Assembly: GCF_000499845.2 (NCBI RefSeq)
Contig: NC_023750.2
Span: forward strand, 34,364,823 to 34,428,822
Direction: 5' to 3'
DNA from: Phaseolus vulgaris
Taxonomy: Eukaryota > Streptophyta > Magnoliopsida > Fabales > Fabaceae
Length of the DNA: 64,000 nucleotides
The position numbers were made by a program, and so were the translations under genes. Of the stretch, positions 46,464 through 59,159 are shown piece after piece (positions within the stretch are counted from its first letter, which is position 1; the number at the start of each line of letters is the position of its first letter). A model generated the notes under the pieces. The model had not been told where the DNA came from and ran no database searches. It was given only the letters and a program-made list of their open reading frames with translations.

Positions 46464-48774
46464 ATGTCGGACGGCGTCGCAGAATCCATCAACATCACCG
46501 GAGCACCGGAGTCTGTCCCAGTCCAGAAATGGAAGGTCCACCACTCTTTGTCTTTCTCTTCATAATCCTGAAAATCTCGTGCATTTTTTCATATTTTCTG
46601 ACTTTTTGCTTATCTGGTTTGCTTGCAGAAATATGCGAGCAATTTGAATGACGCTAGGAATGCCCATTTTCTTGAAGAGCACAAGTATGACAACTTGGTT
46701 CATAGAGCTTCTTTTATTTCCTTTAATCTTAATGATTTTCTTGGAAATGAAAATGTACTAAACATGTTCTAAGAATCTGTGACTAGATTATTGGGTGAAG
46801 GAAAAAATGTTGCAGCTGCTCCACAATCTGTGGCAAGTATTCAACCATGGATACAGGCCGCAAAAATGGAGAAGGGAGAATGTTCTTCTTCATCCGTGAA
46901 AGTTGATATTCTCAATGTATACTCACAGCAAGAACCTTACCATATTGTTTGTTACTTCTACTTTTACATGTTTTCTAAAATTCACCTTGCTTTCAATGAA
47001 AATTATTTCAGGATTCATCTGATGATGGGCTCCCTCAACCTTTTGAGTCCCTACCACCTCCTACTTCCCATCTGGAAGAGGTAACGAAAGTTGCTGCATT
47101 TGAACCGATTCGTCAAACAGGGTTGATGAGGAATGACTCCGAGAAAGAAAGGATTAAAGCAGCAGAGGCCTCAAGAAAGTTCTGGGAAGGAGTTTCACGA
47201 TGGAAGCAAACTGTTTGCAATGTATACTCACAGATCGAAACATGCCATGTTGTTTTTAATTTCATTCTGTATGCTTTCTAAAGTTCCACCTGCTTTCAAT
47301 GAAACATTGTTTCAGGATTTATCTCAAGGTTGGCTTCCTAAAACTCGTGTTCAACAACAAGATAGCAATTTGAACAGTGCAATTGCATCTTCCATTCAGG
47401 TTTTTGAATACTCATTATATTTGTACTGTTGAGTTTCTTCTTTCCAATCTTTCTGATTCTTTAAGCTGTGTTGAATTTAGACGGAGAACAAAGAGAAAGC
47501 AGTACCTAAGCTTCTAGTAAAAGAGGATGATCTTGGAGTTCATGATTTAGTAGACAAGAAAAAGAAAACCAACAGTAGCAGAAACCAACTAGAGGTGTAT
47601 ATTCTGTAAGCTCTATCGTATTTTTCAGAGACATATACAAGATGAGTTGTTATTGTTACTATAAAAAGAAAAAATGTTGCCCTTTGAGGTTTTTGTATAT
47701 TCATTTCAGTTGTAGAACTCAATATCTGTCCACTTCTATGCCCTTAAACTTTTTGATATGCTTTGATTCTTGCCTGTGATGATGGCTGTGTGATCAAGGT
47801 TTTGCTTGTCATAATTTTTTTCAGGTCCCTGACCCTCAAGTGTCACAAGCTGTTGAAGAATCGCAGAAATGGTAATACATTATTTGTTGATGAGTTTCTG
47901 AGCTGTTGGCTTTGTTCCTGCCCTTACTTGTGACATGAATATTTGTTTCTGCTGTTAGTTGATATGAATATAAAGCGTAACCTTAAACCATTGGAGCTAA
48001 TTAAAGGTTGCATGTATTTGACTCTTGATATTCTCTATCTATGCAAGATGGAATGGTCAATAACTCACAACACAATTAGATCCTTTCTCCACTCAAACAA
48101 ATAGTTCTTGTGGCTTCTACTTCTACCTAGGCATAGAAGCATCGATTTCTCCTTCTTCTTGTCACTTCTCTTGTTAATTTTGACAGTACATTTTCCTATC
48201 ATCCCAACAACCAAAGTCTTTCAAAATCAAAATCATCATTTCCTTGGATGCTCAAGCACTTTTTAGTCAATCATTGACCATCTCTTCATTGTCCACTTTT
48301 TTATTGCTTTGGAACAGCATTTGCCATGCTTTGCTTTTAGGAGTATTACTGTGTTGCGCGGCTCGTGACAGCACAGAATGCTGAAAATGTCTGGAATACA
48401 GGTTTGTGATTTTCTCTTTCCCCATTCACATGATTTCTGTCAATGGTGTAACTAAAGGTGCTGTTTAGTTTCAGTCAATTTGATTGAGATAATGATCCAC
48501 TGTCACTTCTGCAATATTTTAACAGGTAGCTCAATTCCCACATGGTGTTTACAGTGTGGAACATGGCTCGTCAACATTTGAAGAACTAGGTCTTCTGTGT
48601 TCGAAGTGGACTCCAGAAAAAACTTTGACATGGATGATATTCATTGAAGACAATGGGAGGGCATCTTTTTGTGTTCATAGATATGCTCATTACTTTTCAA
48701 GTGCTATATTTTCAAATGAAATAATTGCCTATAGGACAAACATACATCATCACTTTTTCTTAATAAAGTGAAAA
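46464..48774 (+). pseudogene. Tandem duplicate of the PUX gene, UBX core deleted
   Basis: Exon-by-exon match to the PUX gene upstream. Open exons with conserved splice sites are 46464-46535, 46629-46684, 46787-46916, 47012-47221, 47316-47399 and 47481-47594, plus a diverged exon-8-like piece 47825-47871; together about 237 codons without a stop. The UBA-like start (SINITGAPESVPVQKWK) and the segment KTNSSRNQLE are preserved. Intron sequence is also related, so this is a DNA duplication and not a retrocopy. Counterparts of parental exons 6 and 7 are missing, and the sequence jumps from the intron end before exon 9 to the end of exon 10 near 48390, removing the UBX core. A last-exon-like piece (48526-48774, VAQFPHGVYSVEHG) is open but in a phase the preceding exon cannot reach. 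I read it as a pseudogene; a shortened transcribed protein of about 240 aa is possible. Confidence 0.7.
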
Positions 48775-50834
48775 AGTTCGTTTCTGGTATTATAGTTTGA
48801 GATTGGTACAATAAAATGTGTGGATTCTTTCATCTTTTATTTTCTTGAGTTTATTCAGTTGAGGCTTAGGGATTGAAAGAAGAGATAAATCTCATATTTG
48901 TGTCTGCTGAAAACAAACATAAAGTCATCATGAGGTACAAACAGATACACTATGATGGCCACAGACTAAACTGAAAACAAGTTGTTGGATAGTTTAACAA
49001 TGCATGTTCTTGTTATCCCGACAAAAAAATGTGTTTTTTAATGAAAAGTCAATAAAATTTTCATACTGAATGCAAAATTGTAAGTAACTCGTGTATATAT
49101 ATACCTCGTTAACTTAGTTATATTGAAAGAAAAAATAAAATTGAGAATGATTTAGGGTGAATTATTGAATAAATTAGGCTCAAATTTGTAAATTTTATAA
49201 TTTTGTAGAAACATATTTAGTGGGAAAAGTTTCCTTTGAGCAAAACAATAATACCTGTTATCTTGATGATTAGTTATAATTCGAAATATTGAAATGATCA
49301 AGATTCACCAACCTTTGGTGAAGTTGGCCTTCGAGAAAATGCAACTCTGTTTGTTTGTGAAGTGAATCCCAGAAAAAATGTCACAGTTGATATCATTGAA
49401 GACAATGTGAGGCATTTTTTTTAATCTATAGAGATATCCTCATTATTTAGAAAAATCACTTTCCTTGACAGAAAAAAGCACTTAATATTCTTTTTTAGAT
49501 ATTTACTTAAACTTTTTTAGGAAAACAACAGAAAGTAAAAATAAGCTGAAAATGACTTTTTTTTATAAGTCACTTCAAATGACTTTTTTTATAAGCCACT
49601 TCAAATGACTTGTTAAAATAAATTGGTTTGGAAACTACTTTTAAAGAAAGAGACATATTTAATGAAAAAAAACATTAATTTTTGTTGTTGTAAAAATCAC
49701 TTTTTTTTCATCACTTTTTTAAAACACTTGATTTTTAAGCTTAAACAAATTCACTGTGAAATGAAAGGATTTGCTATGGAACAAAAGTACATGATCATTT
49801 GATGCATCTCATTTTCTATTTCCTATTTTCATCATTCGTTTATAATACAGTGAAAAGATTATTTCTGAGATTTTAGTTTGGTAGAATGAATGCGTAGATC
49901 CTTTTATCTTTTTTATTTCTTAAATTTATTCTGTCCAAGCTAAGAGTGGAAAGAAGAGATTTATTCATATTTCAGTAACTATTCTTCAATTTGAAGAATT
50001 TAAAAAGATTCTTTTTTGCAACACAGTTTTTGATAAGTTGTGTAACCCATCTCGGGAACATAGGATCCATTTTTGGGGTGCTAATTGAGTCCTTACAGAT
50101 TCAAGCATTATCAAGTTGGACAACATTGACAGAAAAGTCAGCATCATGTGATGCAGTAAAAATCACTAACTGCCAAAGCACTTGAAGAGTATTTTCAGCT
50201 TGAATTGGTTTTCACTTTGAATGGTGTTTTACTTTCTCCCTTCCCAATTTCTTGAATTAGCATCTCTCTCCTGTCATCTCCATTTTCTTGTGTCTGCTAA
50301 ATATCTCAATTTGAGGAAGTGTTAAGAGGACCTGAACTTCACTACACTCATAGAGACACCAAGCCCATTTTATATCCAGTTATTGCAGTCAGTGACACTG
50401 GACTTGGTGCTTGAAAGTTACGCATAAAAGGTGTTTTTCTGATGTTATTTGGTTGAACATGTTAAGACAGAAGAAAGTATTGAATAGCAAACGGAATCAA
50501 GGGCATGAAAATGCACACAATTTTTCTGATGTTTCATTGCATGGACATAAATAGAAATGTTAGGACATTATGATATTCAATAATTAATAGCTTTTGAATA
50601 AGGGAACAAAAGTAATCAAACATTACAGTTGGTATTTACTCATTGTCAGTTTCTTTTCCTGTTCCTATCAATATACATCCCTTGCCTTTAGATTAAAATT
50701 TGAAGAAAGAATGCCTCAACATTCCAGGGGCCATAAATTTGCAAAGAAAATTTCACCTTGCATCACTCACAAAAATCGGGGTTGAGAGAATTGATTCCTC
50801 AGAAAATTGACACTAAAAGAAGAATAGAATCAAA
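48775..50834. other. Spacer between PUX copies and PMT15-like gene
   Basis: Apart from the remnant at 49290-49440, there is a direct duplication of about 28 bp at 49552-49612 (AAATGACTTTTTTTTATAAG / AAATGACTTTTTTTATAAGC). A stretch at 50320-50420 reads LRGPELHYTHRDTKPILYPV then IAVSDTGLGA, which looks protein-like but was not assigned to a family. Confidence 0.35.
49290..49440 (+). pseudogene. PUX last-exon-like remnant
   Basis: The plus strand reads SPTFGEVGLRENATLFV, then EVNPRKNVTVDIIEDN, matching in order the end of the 48526-48774 piece (STFEELGL, TPEKTLT, FIEDNGR) and, more weakly, the last PUX exon (STFNEVGL). Only this stretch is recognisable. It indicates one more copy of the unit, or an extension of the duplicated block. 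Confidence 0.45.
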
Positions 50835-53800
50835 CTAGTGGTTGCTTTGTTGGTTTCTCTCTGGAGGAGGGGCTGTCCAATACTCCTTCACTGCTATCAG
50901 TATCTTTTGTCTCTCATAAGGTCCCTCTTCATGGTCTGTAATTTTGGCATCCCATTGCATTTCATCTGCAATGCTCTTCACCTTCGTCAACACATCCACA
51001 TCATCTCTCAAAATGACAGTACCTTGTGGCCTCAAAATCCGGTCCATCTCTAGAAGAATGTCCACCATATCACATCTGTAACACATTAACTCAACAAATT
51101 AGCAAAGTTTCACAATTTTTTACTTATAGTCAGTTAGTCACACTGCTGGGATGAGGTGTTTCTTAGTTTTAAAGGTAACTAGAAAGAAACACAGGTCATG
51201 TTATTTAGGAATGGTTTGTGTTTAATAATTTTTAGAACTTGAGTTTATCCTAATTCAACCCCCTATTGTAATCAATGTAGACAGTGGATCTCTAATGCTC
51301 CATTCATGTTGAGGACCTGATTGGTCTAACTCAATCCCATTACATCGAGTGTGAAATTTGTAAAACTAAATATGAATATGTGGTCTAATAACAACTTGAT
51401 AATTTATTGGTGAAGACAAATGTACAAATTACAATGACTAGATTATGCTCTAATATCATATTAAAATTAAAAATCATGTTCTAATATCAAATTAAATATG
51501 AGAGTAGATCTAACTTATACAGATTATTTGTCATATTAATCAGGAGATTTGTTTGTCAGTGTTACAGTAGAAAACTGATTAATTTGAGAAAGAAGATTTA
51601 GAAACATATTAGACTAAACCAGTTCTCTAGATTTGGCCATTACATCTAATTGGTTCTTAGTATTACCTGTTCTGGTAGAGGCTAAAAACGGAATCACCGT
51701 GTATGAAGTCATATGTTCTGGGGTAAGTGGACATGGCTTCACACCTGAAAGAAGACAAAAATAGTGAGTAATGGATTTTAACTATACCATCCATATACAA
51801 GAAATTTAAATTTAACTTTTATAGTACAAGAGTGGAGAAACAGTGTTCTGTCTACAGTAAAGGACAACAAAGGATAGAAAATAAGCAGTGTGTATCACAT
51901 AAGCAGACATGATTTAAACTTCCATTGTCATAATGTTGCTGTCGTTGGTATGCTGTGAAAGATGGATTTTGTCACGGACACGCTACACAACACAGTATAT
52001 GTACAAAATATCATGATAAAGGATACCCTAAATGAGTGTTACAAAAATTAAAAGGTAATCTTTCATAATATGGTCTGTCATTTTTTTAAGAAAATAGAAA
52101 AAATGTTATAAAAAAATGAATGACTCTCATCATATAAATCATCCAAACAAAACCATAATGTTATTATTTATATTTGTAAAAGTGTATGAACCGATCAAAA
52201 TGATTTTATAATTAAATATTTAATTAGAATTTAGAAGTGTCTGATCACTGATTTTATCAGACAAGTGTTAGTGTCAGTGTGAAAAACATATTTGAACTGT
52301 GACACTTCAACTAGAAGGGGTGTACTTAATCTATAAGTGATAGGTCCTTGACCACATAAAAAGTTTCAATTTATCAACTAAGAAAATGCTTGCATGGTCA
52401 TCTAATTATGCGTACAAAAATGATGTTTTTTCACTTTATCTACCTAGATTGCTTCTCTTTCAACAAACAACTCAGGTTTCCCCTGCAAAGGAAGAAAGGC
52501 ATACCAGTTTTGATAGGTTCCAATCAATCCACGTTCATATACAACACCAAGGGTGTTGATTTCAGCCTCAACAGGTACAATGTTCATAACCCACAAAGGA
52601 TAATCAACCAGTGCAGCTGCAAAGCCTCCCAAGTAAGCATTCATATCAAGAACATTTCTATATCTCCCACGTTCTGCTAGCTGATGGTCCAATTTTTTGT
52701 AGTATGCCACTCTCTTTTCCCATAACTGGGTGTTTTCTGTGAACATCTTAGCTGTTATTCCTTCCAAACTTTCACTCCTAATCCTTGGGGGAATTGAAGT
52801 TAGTCTATCAGGCCAATTAGACAGTCCTCCACCACTAATTTCTTTGATGTCCTTTACCTCAGGAAGTGGGATCAAACATGTATCAAGCTTAGTGTACCTG
52901 CAATGAAAAAGGCTTGGTGAAGCAAGCAACCTAAAGGAAAGTGTGCACTGAAAAAAATAGTATAATTACTATGCATTATCTTAATAAAACATTTACATTG
53001 GCCACTGATCAGAAACTATGTAAAAAAAACTTTTAGGACATTATTATAAAAATCAATAAACTTATTATACATAATAGTTTATAATTAGAGAACAAACTGT
53101 ACACTAGATAGACTATTTTCTCTCAGAAAAGAACATTACATCGGAGGGGCAAAAGAAGAATATTATCATCTTCTGAACTGCTCAATAAGATGATGGAACT
53201 TTCAGAAATGTAGTAAGGAACAACGAAGAATATGCAATACAAGCTTAAGGAGCTAGGTGGCACCACATAGTGTATCAAACATAGGTTTACTAACTAAAGC
53301 TGACATCTGCCAGAGCACATTGTGCTTCCAAGTCTCTTTATCATCCAACTAGTTTTGGTATCATTGCTAAGTTCTCTTTGGCATCAAAAACAGTTTTCTT
53401 TTTTTCTTTTGACAAGATACACAACAAAAGGTGCTCAAAAGCCAAAACCTATAGCACAAGAAAAGCAGCCAACACATGTACCAAAAAGGGAGCCAAAACA
53501 CCGAGATGTTTGATTTATCATTTTGTGTTTTAACTTTTAAGATTCATCTCTTTTGAAGAGTAAAGTAACTAATATTAGTAGTTGATAGAAAAAATTAATA
53601 GTCAATAATGTGTATATATGTATATATATACACACACATCATAAATCATGCATGTATTAGAATATTACCAGATAATTTTTTTATCAACAAATTAAATTAA
53701 CTCCCTTTGATGAGACATATCTGTACTTCTAATTACAAGCAGAAAACAACTTTCTATTATTTTTATAACTTCATTTTCTACCTTCATTGTTTCTTGGATA

Positions 53801-56800
53801 AATCTTTTAAAATAGAAAAACAAGATTGCATTTTGTAACTAAAATAAAAGTAGAAACTGTTTTCTTCCAACCAAACTATGATAATTATCAATTTACCAGT
53901 CCAATATGTTAATCTAGTTAGTTCAACTGATGAGCCTTGATGAGATGAATATGAAATCTGAAAAATGTGATATTACCATGCTGTGTCTGGATCCTGTGCC
54001 TCATTACAGAAGGGTCTACCAGTCTTGAAGATCTTTCGCTTGAGTTTGCAATGTGCATGATTGGTTGGCTTCTGCCATATTGCAAGGTCGTCCTTCTGCA
54101 CCAACTTTTTCCAGCATAGACTCTTTGCCACATCCTCAATTTCATCCTGTTCATCTTTGAGACTCTCACGAGTTCTTTCCCACCCTCTCCAGTGTTTCTC
54201 ATAGTTTATTGGTGGCCCTGATAGAATCCAATACCCCCCTGGACGTAACACTCTATCTACTTCAGTCAAGTATTCTCCATCTGCCAAGACCACAAACAAT
54301 GCACTGTCACCTTCACACACACAAAATCATTGGCAGTCTAAGAAAAACTCTACAAAATATAGATATGAACTGATTTTAATTTATAGAAAAAGTTTAATCA
54401 ATTCAACTTTCTATTCTTTTACACTCACTGAAAAGTTTATCAAAGTATGAGCTTAGAGTATTCAGGGACTAAAGGGTGTACCATACTTGCCCCAAGGAAT
54501 GAGGCACCGTGAACAATGAGCCATGTCAAAGGCCCTTGAAGGGTATGGAAGCCTGATTGAAGCAAGAATTCCAATCAATGCAGGAACACCTCGTTCAAGA
54601 GCAAATTGAACCTGTGATATATGAGTATCTCTTGGTGCAAATGACACTGTTAAAATGTCACGTGATAGAAGATAAGCTCCAAAGCTTGCAACCTGAATTT
54701 TAATTTAAATATCACAAACAAAAATTCTATATATGAGTTTTAAAGATATTAATACAAAAATCAATAATTTCATCATATAAAATAAGTATGAGCACATGAT
54801 AATAAAATTATTATTTTCATTATTTGTTGGAAGGTGTGTGGTATGGAGGGGTGAACTGGTGAAGTCTTGGGCAAGTAACTGATAGATTAGGAAAAGGAAT
54901 GCATGATTGAGATGGTTAGGTTGCAATGTGTCAATTTCCTATTGTGCTTTTCACTCACTTATTCTTCAACAAACAACTTCAAGACACAAACAGAAAAGCA
55001 GGTTATGATTGCCATAAAGTGAACCAAAAGCAAGTTTGGACTGTTTGGTAATTTAATATTGCAAGATCTAGTTATACCATTAAGCCAAAAAAGGCACATG
55101 CTTTCAAATGAATACAACAAGAGAGAAAATTTTATAACTCAATGATTATGCTTTACTTCGATTTGAAGGGAAAAATTGAAGATTTTTTGCAAAACCATTC
55201 TTGATTATTCTCTTTTTCCCTTTGAGAAAAAGAAAAGTGAGAAAAGGTAAAATTTTATACAATTAAATACGCATATATTTGTACCCATTTATAATGATAG
55301 AGATCTCAAACAGCTTGACATTTTAACTTATTTATTTTCTCATACCAAATAGAAAATGAAAAAAAAAGGGTAACTAGGGACAAATAAGATCTCATCAAAA
55401 CTCAATTTTTTACTACTATACTCCTTAGGAAATTTCGTCCAACATTTAAAAAATGACGACCACAAGAATAAAATATTCCAAAAATACCCATTGTTATCTC
55501 AACTATTCCATATACGAGTGAAAATAAGTCAACTCACTTAGGAACTTTCGTCAAAGGCATTGTATTTATTTATTAAAAATATAATGAAATTATGAGCTTA
55601 TTTAAAACCTTAATTCAGATAATGATATATACAAGGGTTGGGACACTATTCATTGTTGATAAAAAAAAATAAGCTTATTTAAAAAAATAATTAAAAAATA
55701 TATATAATAAATAAATAGGCTAGTATGTCCTAACTCACCATGTTTCCATATATAAAAATATATATATAAAAAATTGAAATGATAATTTTGCAAAAAGAAT
55801 ATACAAGTAAACATCCCAACTACATATTTAATATCAAGATGAACCTGCATTCTCATTTCAGTTTTTTAAAATGAAAAATCAAATTATTCCAAAAATTCAT
55901 CATAAAAAAGGAAGGGGAAATACCATCCGTGCACAATAAGAAAAAACTAAGAATAAAAGTAAACCCGGTTCATCATAAACCCGGTGTACTCAACCTTCCT
56001 CAATGAATCATCATAAACCTAAAATTTTCTACCCTCCAAAATTCTATAAAAAATTGTACCAATTTTCAAGATTTTAAGTGAGAATTTCTTGAAAGAGTAT
56101 CAATGAAATGAAATTATTCTAGTCAATATTTCTTGACATTTTAAATACATATTTCGTATTATTTAAAAATAAAGAGTGATTTTTATACAATTGTTTGCTA
56201 AGATTTAAATACTAGTCTTGCATTGAAAGTGTTAGAAATTTTGTTAATTATGCATCGAGCATAGCCGAATGACAAATACTGGGGTTAATGCATGATATTA
56301 AGGAATGGCTTCGGCTTAGTAAAAAAAATCAGTGGTAAGAAAAAAGCGTTTGAGACGGAACCGGGTCGGAAAGAGGCGAACCAGGATTCCGGTTCAAGAA
56401 ATAACATCCACGTACCCCACAACCGGTGTCGATAGCGGTTCGGATAGACCCATCTCGGAGATTAATAAGCTTTCCGAGTTCATCAATGTAGCGATCTGCG
56501 CCACGCGGAAACATGGTTCCACCACCGGGGAACCTGAACCGGTCCCCCTCGAACCGGACCCAGTTCTGGCCCTTCTTCTCCACGGTCAACTCCTTGTGCG
56601 GCGCGTTCGCAAACCACGCGGCGTCGCGGCTCGCCGGCCACCGCAGCGGCTGTTTGTATCCGTACGGCGCCGGAATCCGGCATCGGAGGACATCCTCCGC
56701 CGCCGGACAGTGCCGCTCACGGTAGGCGAGTCGGGCTCTCGGGAACTGGAGTGACCGGTTCTGGTCCTCGCAGGGGGTGTACTCGGAAAAGGACCACCCG

Positions 56801-57111
56801 CAGGGCGGAAGGTGAGGCCCACGCGCCGCCGTGGGAGGCGGGTCCGGGATGTTGTGGCTAGCGGCGAATTCGAGGTGGGTCAATGATGGGACGGTGGAGG
56901 TGGTGGTGGTGGAGTTGCTGTTGAAGCAGATGGAGGAGGAGGTGGCGGCGGTAGTGGCGGCGGTGGGGTAATTGTGCCATAGACCAAGGAAGTAAAAGAG
57001 GGTGAAGAGGAAGGTGGCGAAGGTGAGGAGGTAGATGTTGGTGAATAAAGCATTTGGTTTTTTTGAAGTGCAATTTAAGAATTGGGTTAAGAAGTTATTA
57101 GTGTTTGCCAT
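50835..57111 (-). CDS. PMT15: Probable methyltransferase PMT15/PMT16 type (DUF248)
   Basis: Six exons on the minus strand: 56416-57111, 54482-54692, 53977-54280, 52505-52897, 51667-51744 and 50835-51075, joining to 640 aa plus TAG (PMT15 is about 633 aa). The start ATG at 57111 sits in a good context (ACCATGGC) and gives [11 protein letters not shown]; the open frame extends further up only through a TTG. Residues about 23-43 form the membrane anchor of a type II Golgi protein. Then come the Cys-rich segment [29 protein letters not shown], the SAM motif [13 protein letters not shown] at about residue 228, [66 protein letters not shown] and [15 protein letters not shown]. Predicted SAM-dependent methyltransferase for cell-wall polysaccharides; its substrate is not known to me. 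A PMT paralogue of QUA3 on the same strand 27 kb away. Confidence 0.92.
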
Positions 57112-57823
57112 GGTTTCTGAGTTTCTTCTTGAGTTGAAGTGCTTCAAGAGAGAGAGAAGTGATGAGGTGATGAAGAAGAAGTTAAGTTGAGATGATGAAC
57201 TACTATTGGTTGTTGATCATTGGTTAGAGAATGAGAGTAGGTTGAATTTTTTGCAACACTTTCTGCTTGAATTTTTATGGTGGAGTTGATGCCAAATCTC
57301 TTTTCTTTTCCTCAATTTGGTCTTTTCATTTTGCTATATAAATAATTAAATATCAAGTTGATTTTGTTAAAATATCTTTTAAGATTGGAAAATGATGTAT
57401 AGATAACACTGTGGTAGTAGTGGTTTAGAAAAAGAGAGGGGATATCAACTCTATTTGGTTTTTCAATGAAAATATATGTATTTTTTTACAAATATGTAAA
57501 GTTGAGTTTTAATGCTTTTTAAAATATTTTTCTTTATGATTTTCCACTACACTATTTTATTTGTGAAAGCTTTTTATATTTACTGCTTTTTAATATTTCA
57601 TACGTGATTTAAATCATTATTTCTCTTTAAACTGTATTATTTAAATTACTTAGTGACCGAAAATAATACATTTCAAAAATTTTAAAAAGGACTAAAAATA
57701 TATCAAAGAATATATATATAAAGAGATGAAAAAAATAACTTTTTAATATAGAATGAGGTTGAATTGAGTCTCCCAACTTTAGAATATAAATAATTGATAA
57801 CTAAAATTTTGGTAGCTAATTTG
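57112..57823. other. PMT15-like upstream region
   Basis: 5' UTR and promoter of the minus-strand gene next to 57112, with GA-rich leader sequence (GAGAGAGAGAAG complement near 57150). No clear TATA box; AT-rich beyond about 57300. Confidence 0.4.
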
Positions 57824-58207
57824 CACTACAAGAAAATCATCCAATGAAAATTAATTTTAGAGATAAAAAAATAGTTAGTTGTTATATTGACTAAATTAGA
57901 GACCATTTTAAAAACTAAATTTTTTTTGGGTTTCTAAATTAGTTTCTATTATTACTAAATAGTTTCTAAATTGATATCTAATTATCGATCAAAGTTTTTG
58001 TTACCAAATTTAGAATCTAAATAATTAGTAGTTAAAATCTTGGTAGTTAATTAAATACCAATTTAGAAACTATTTAACTATAATATAAACTAATTTAGAA
58101 ACAAACAAAAAAATTAGTCTCTAAAATGACCTCTAATTTAGTTAATATAGTAACTAATTATTTTTTTTGTCTAAAATTAGTTTCTATTTGATGATTTTCT
58201 TGTAGTG
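57824..58207. mobile_element. CACTA-ended palindromic MITE
   Basis: Perfect 13-bp ends: CACTACAAGAAAA at the left and TTTTCTTGTAGTG at the right, 384 bp. It is internally an inverted repeat like the 40521-40903 copy. The flanking triplets (TTG, TAG) do not match, so the site may have been rearranged; a second partial copy follows directly. Confidence 0.7.
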
Positions 58208-58378
58208 TAGATACCAATTTAGAAACTATTTATCAATAATATAAATTAATTTAGATACCAATAGTTCTTTTTAATCTATAAAATAGTATCTAATTAAGTT
58301 AATATAGAAATTAATAATTTTTTGTCCCTAAAATTGATTTCTATTTCTAGTTAATGATTTTATAGTAATGTTACAACG
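58208..58378. repeat. Right half of a second MITE copy
   Basis: Starts at once after the previous element with GATACCAATTTAGAAACTAT and ends AATTGATTTCTATTTCTAGT, AATGATTTTATAGT. It matches the right half of the family and suggests a nested or tandem insertion. Confidence 0.5.
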
Positions 58379-59159
58379 AGTGTTCGCACCTTTCCAGGTT
58401 AACACCTTCTTAACCTCCATTGAGATTAAGAACACTCTCAAAGAGAGCATAAACAAAGCTCATAAGGGTAACTTTTTTTCTAGATTTGCCTTACTTTCGT
58501 TCTTCACTTCCAATCCCTTTATATAACCTTTTTTGAATTTGTCCTTTGATACTTGAATTGATATTGCACTATCTTCATATTTTCATCTTTTTTATGTTAG
58601 ACACAGAAAACAAAAAAGCTTGGATTTGTAATCTCTCAATTTATTTCTGCTTCAAATTTGTTTAAAAAACTAATTTAAAAATATTTGCAATATAGGTTAG
58701 CAAAAACAAATCAAAACATAATCAAAAAATATTTTCCTTCTAAATAGTACATGATACTGAAAACAAAGTACTTGAGATTTAAAAAATTTCAAATTATTTA
58801 TATTTAGAAATTTTGTAGAGATATTCACAATATTTTAAAAGATATTTTTAAACTTAATGTGAACAAATATGTTTAAGAAAAGATGGATTTTAGAGATATA
58901 CTAAAAACATGGTCAAATAAAGTCATTCCACAAAACATAAAAATGGAATTATTTTCGTTTTTAGATATAATATCTCTTTGATTGAACATGTTTTTAGTAA
59001 ATATATGTATTCCCAAGATTTTGTTTAACTGTTATAATAAAAACTTGTTACTCGATCAACACGTTCATCAAACTTTCTAGCATGAACAAAATCATACCAA
59101 TGTATTGCAATTGTACAAAACATTATTAGAACCTACAAAATTCAAATAAATTATTTATA
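58379..59159. other. Spacer, nothing recognised
   Basis: AT-rich DNA between the MITE remnant and the LINE; no open frame of note. Confidence 0.45.

Noticed and set aside
56332..56754. 140-codon plus-strand frame
   Set aside because: Antisense of exon 1 of the PMT15-like gene.
57112..57147. Longer N-terminus of the PMT15-like protein
   Set aside because: The upstream extension begins with TTG, not ATG; the ATG at 57111 has a good context and gives the usual short cytosolic tail.
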